Shown here: positions 62,745-64,000 of the stretch, in pieces | Position numbering within the stretch: the first letter of the stretch is position 1 | How the letters are laid out: every line of letters begins with the position of its first letter | Source: Candidatus Synechococcus calcipolaris G9 | GTDB taxonomy: Bacteria; Cyanobacteriota; Cyanobacteriia; Thermosynechococcales; Thermosynechococcaceae | Assembly: GCF_029582805.1 (NCBI RefSeq) | Contig: NZ_JAKKUT010000002.1 | Coordinates: forward strand, 1,512,001 to 1,576,000 | Direction: 5' to 3' | DNA: 64,000 nucleotides | Position numbers and translations under genes: made by a program | Notes under the pieces: generated by a model | Told to the model about the DNA's origin: nothing | Seen by the model: the letters and a program-made list of their open reading frames with translations, nothing else | Databases searched by the model: none

Positions 62745-63161
62745 ATGGTTGATAACACAGACATACCCACTCCGCTCACCGGAAAGGCCCTTCTCCAACG
62801 TCTCAAAGATATTGGTGATCAGCCTCGCCGTGAAGCCGCAAGGCTTTGTGGTTACTATAAATTTACTCGCTCCGGTGATATCCGCGTTAATTTAGGTTCT
62901 TTTTACGATGCAGTCGTGGAAGCAAGCGGTATACCCCTAGAACGTGAAAATACCGTTGAAAATCGGGGTCGAGATCCGGCTTTTCGGGTGAGTGTCCATC
63001 AAAGTGGTCAAATTGTGATTGGTGCGGCCTATACCAGGGCAATGAAATTGAATCCGGGGGATGAATTTAACATTAAGCTAGGCTACAAACATATCCATCT
63101 CTATCAAGCCAGTGAAGATGGCAAAAGCAGTGAAAATGGCTATCAGGAAGACGGGGATTAG
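62745..63161 (+). CDS. cyAbrB transcriptional regulator (CalA/CalB type)
   Basis: A 138-residue protein of the cyanobacterial AbrB family. It begins MVDNTDIPTPLTGKALLQRL and has QPRREAARLCGYYKFT followed by a C-terminal SpoVT/AbrB-like DNA-binding part with RVSVHQSGQIVIGAAYTRAM (by VHQSGQIVIGAAY). These proteins bind DNA non-palindromically and control hydrogenase, carbon and nitrogen genes. Single gene, 43 bp before coaX. Whether it is the A or B paralogue is not decided. Confidence 0.92.
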   Translation: MVDNTDIPTPLTGKALLQRLKDIGDQPRREAARLCGYYKFTRSGDIRVNLGSFYDAVVEASGIPLERENTVENRGRDPAFRVSVHQSGQIVIGAAYTRAMKLNPGDEFNIKLGYKHIHLYQASEDGKSSENGYQEDGD

Positions 63162-63204
63162 TCCCTGTCATCACGTCTGATCTGAATAATCTATGAATTG
63201 ATCG

Positions 63205-64000
63205 ATGGATGATTGGTTCGCTCTCATGGTGGGGAATACCCATCATCATTGGGCCTGGTTTTCGGGGACAACCCTGCGGGGCAATGGTGAAACGACGACC
63301 CATGACAGAAAAATTCAGCAAGGGGACACTCAAGGAATCAGCCAGGAAATCAATTCCAGGCCAGGTTCTCAGCCAAATTCTCAGAATGTCCCCTGGCCTG
63401 ATACATTCCCCCCATTGGGGACAAATGTGTCTCTCTGGCGAGCGTCCGTTGTTCCCCTAGATCAACTCATCCCCCTGCCCATCGCCTCGATCTATGATGT
63501 CCGTTTAGGAGATGTTCCCCTAACGGGTGCTTACGATACCTTGGGGATTGATCGGGCCTTGGCCCTTTGGGGGGCGATCGCCCAGTATGGGGGCCCGGCC
63601 CTCGTCATTGATAGTGGTACTGCCTTGACCTTGACCGGGGTAGATCAGGATCACCATTTTATTGGCGGGGCCATCTTACCTGGACTGGGATTAATGGCAA
63701 CGGCACTCCATGAATATACGGCCCGTTTACCCTCCATTACCTTCAAAGCCATGGCGACGATACCCGATCGCTGGGGGAAAACCACACCCAGGGCTATGGA
63801 GAGTGGCATTTTATATACGGTAGGGGCAGGAGTACAGGCCTATATCAATGACTGGCATAGCCAATTTCCATCGGGCAACGTGATTCTCACCGGTGGCGAT
63901 CGCCATCTCCTAGCCCAGCTTCTCCAAACTCTTCAAAACCCATCTGTAACGGTCGATCCCCCCCCTATTCTGGATCCCCATTTAGTCTTTTGGGGAATGC
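63205..64000 (+). CDS. coaX: Type III pantothenate kinase, 3' end cut by window edge
   Basis: The frame is open from an ATG at 63205 to the window edge, giving 265 residues. It shows the N-terminal nucleotide site WFALMVGNTHHHWAWFSG, the central GIDRALALWGA, the active acidic stretch VIDSGTALTLTG, and IGGAILPGLGLM, all CoaX features. It phosphorylates pantothenate, the first step to coenzyme A, without feedback inhibition by CoA. Residues about 35-75 form a Gln/Ser/Pro-rich insert with little conservation look. The C-terminus lies beyond the window. Confidence 0.9.
   Translation, partial: MDDWFALMVGNTHHHWAWFSGTTLRGNGETTTHDRKIQQGDTQGISQEINSRPGSQPNSQNVPWPDTFPPLGTNVSLWRASVVPLDQLIPLPIASIYDVRLGDVPLTGAYDTLGIDRALALWGAIAQYGGPALVIDSGTALTLTGVDQDHHFIGGAILPGLGLMATALHEYTARLPSITFKAMATIPDRWGKTTPRAMESGILYTVGAGVQAYINDWHSQFPSGNVILTGGDRHLLAQLLQTLQNPSVTVDPPPILDPHLVFWGM

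Noticed and set aside
1-64000. CRISPR arrays, rRNA genes, prophage modules, full insertion sequences
   Set aside because: No regularly spaced direct repeats, no rRNA-like sequence, no phage structural genes and no transposase or integrase were seen.
1-64000. The frequent octamer GCGATCGC as a possible regulatory signal
   Set aside because: This is HIP1, known to be highly overrepresented across many cyanobacterial genomes, including inside genes; it marks the taxon rather than a local system.

Overview
The window is 64 kb of a cyanobacterial chromosome. The evidence is dense HIP1-type GCGATCGC sites, cyanophycin genes (cphA, cphB), a high-light-inducible protein, PcxA, a cyAbrB regulator, Ycf33- and Ycf51-type proteins, and the DUF3038/DUF4335 pair. 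No heterocyst or nitrogenase genes are visible. Nothing in the sequence fixes the species; a unicellular or simple filamentous lineage is a guess.

Layout. 1-2.1 kb: the end of a universal stress protein gene, a conserved hypothetical and a lipoprotein. 2.2-2.7 kb: a small accessory gene pair. 2.9-9.4 kb: SNF2 helicase, VKOR-thioredoxin fusion, SSB, a DUF1995 protein and a DUF4160/DUF2442 pair. 9.6-18 kb: citramalate synthase, a ComFB-like protein, an RND efflux operon and sfsA. 18.1-26.2 kb: tRNA-Gln, a HAD phosphatase, envelope proteins, pcxA, aroK and a GAF histidine kinase whose receiver domain has lost its phospho-acceptor. 26.5-33.4 kb: cobN, a DUF3084 coiled-coil protein and an SLH protein. 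33.4-43.3 kb (mostly minus strand): purM, a low-molecular-weight phosphatase, murG, ycf51, sufU, a vapBC-like module flanked by a duplicated 31-bp sequence, a MAPEG protein, cphA-cphB and a diguanylate cyclase with an ethylene-receptor-type sensor. 43.4-47.2 kb: a YbjN protein, an orphan Phd antitoxin and a znuA-znuC-znuB zinc importer with a Zur-like operator. 51-64 kb: aroE, a DUF4335 gene broken in two homopolymer tracts, DUF3038, a pentapeptide protein, an HpsJ-like protein, putA, miaE, an ABC ATPase, an Hlip, sdhB, cyabrB and the start of coaX.

The most unusual region is 47.25-50.94 kb, between znuB and aroE. Two related repeats of about 110 bp bound a 3.5-kb AT-rich island. It looks like a small array of integron gene cassettes without an integrase. 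It has two full attC-like recombination sites (GTCTAAC ... GTTAGAC, imperfect inverted arms, an unpaired base in one arm), one half attC and one isolated core site. All genes read in one direction, each ahead of a site. The cassettes carry an OLD-like ATPase/TOPRIM protein that is a candidate phage-defence nuclease, an unrecognised Cys-rich protein, and a PIN-toxin module whose partner reading frame runs into attC. A 107-bp MITE-like element has inserted next to the half attC.

The core genes cover amino-acid and cofactor synthesis (citramalate, shikimate, cobalt chelation, CoA), nitrogen storage and release (cyanophycin, proline oxidation), envelope building, efflux, zinc uptake and redox or ion homeostasis. 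The accessory genes are mostly toxin-antitoxin-like pairs and the cassette island.
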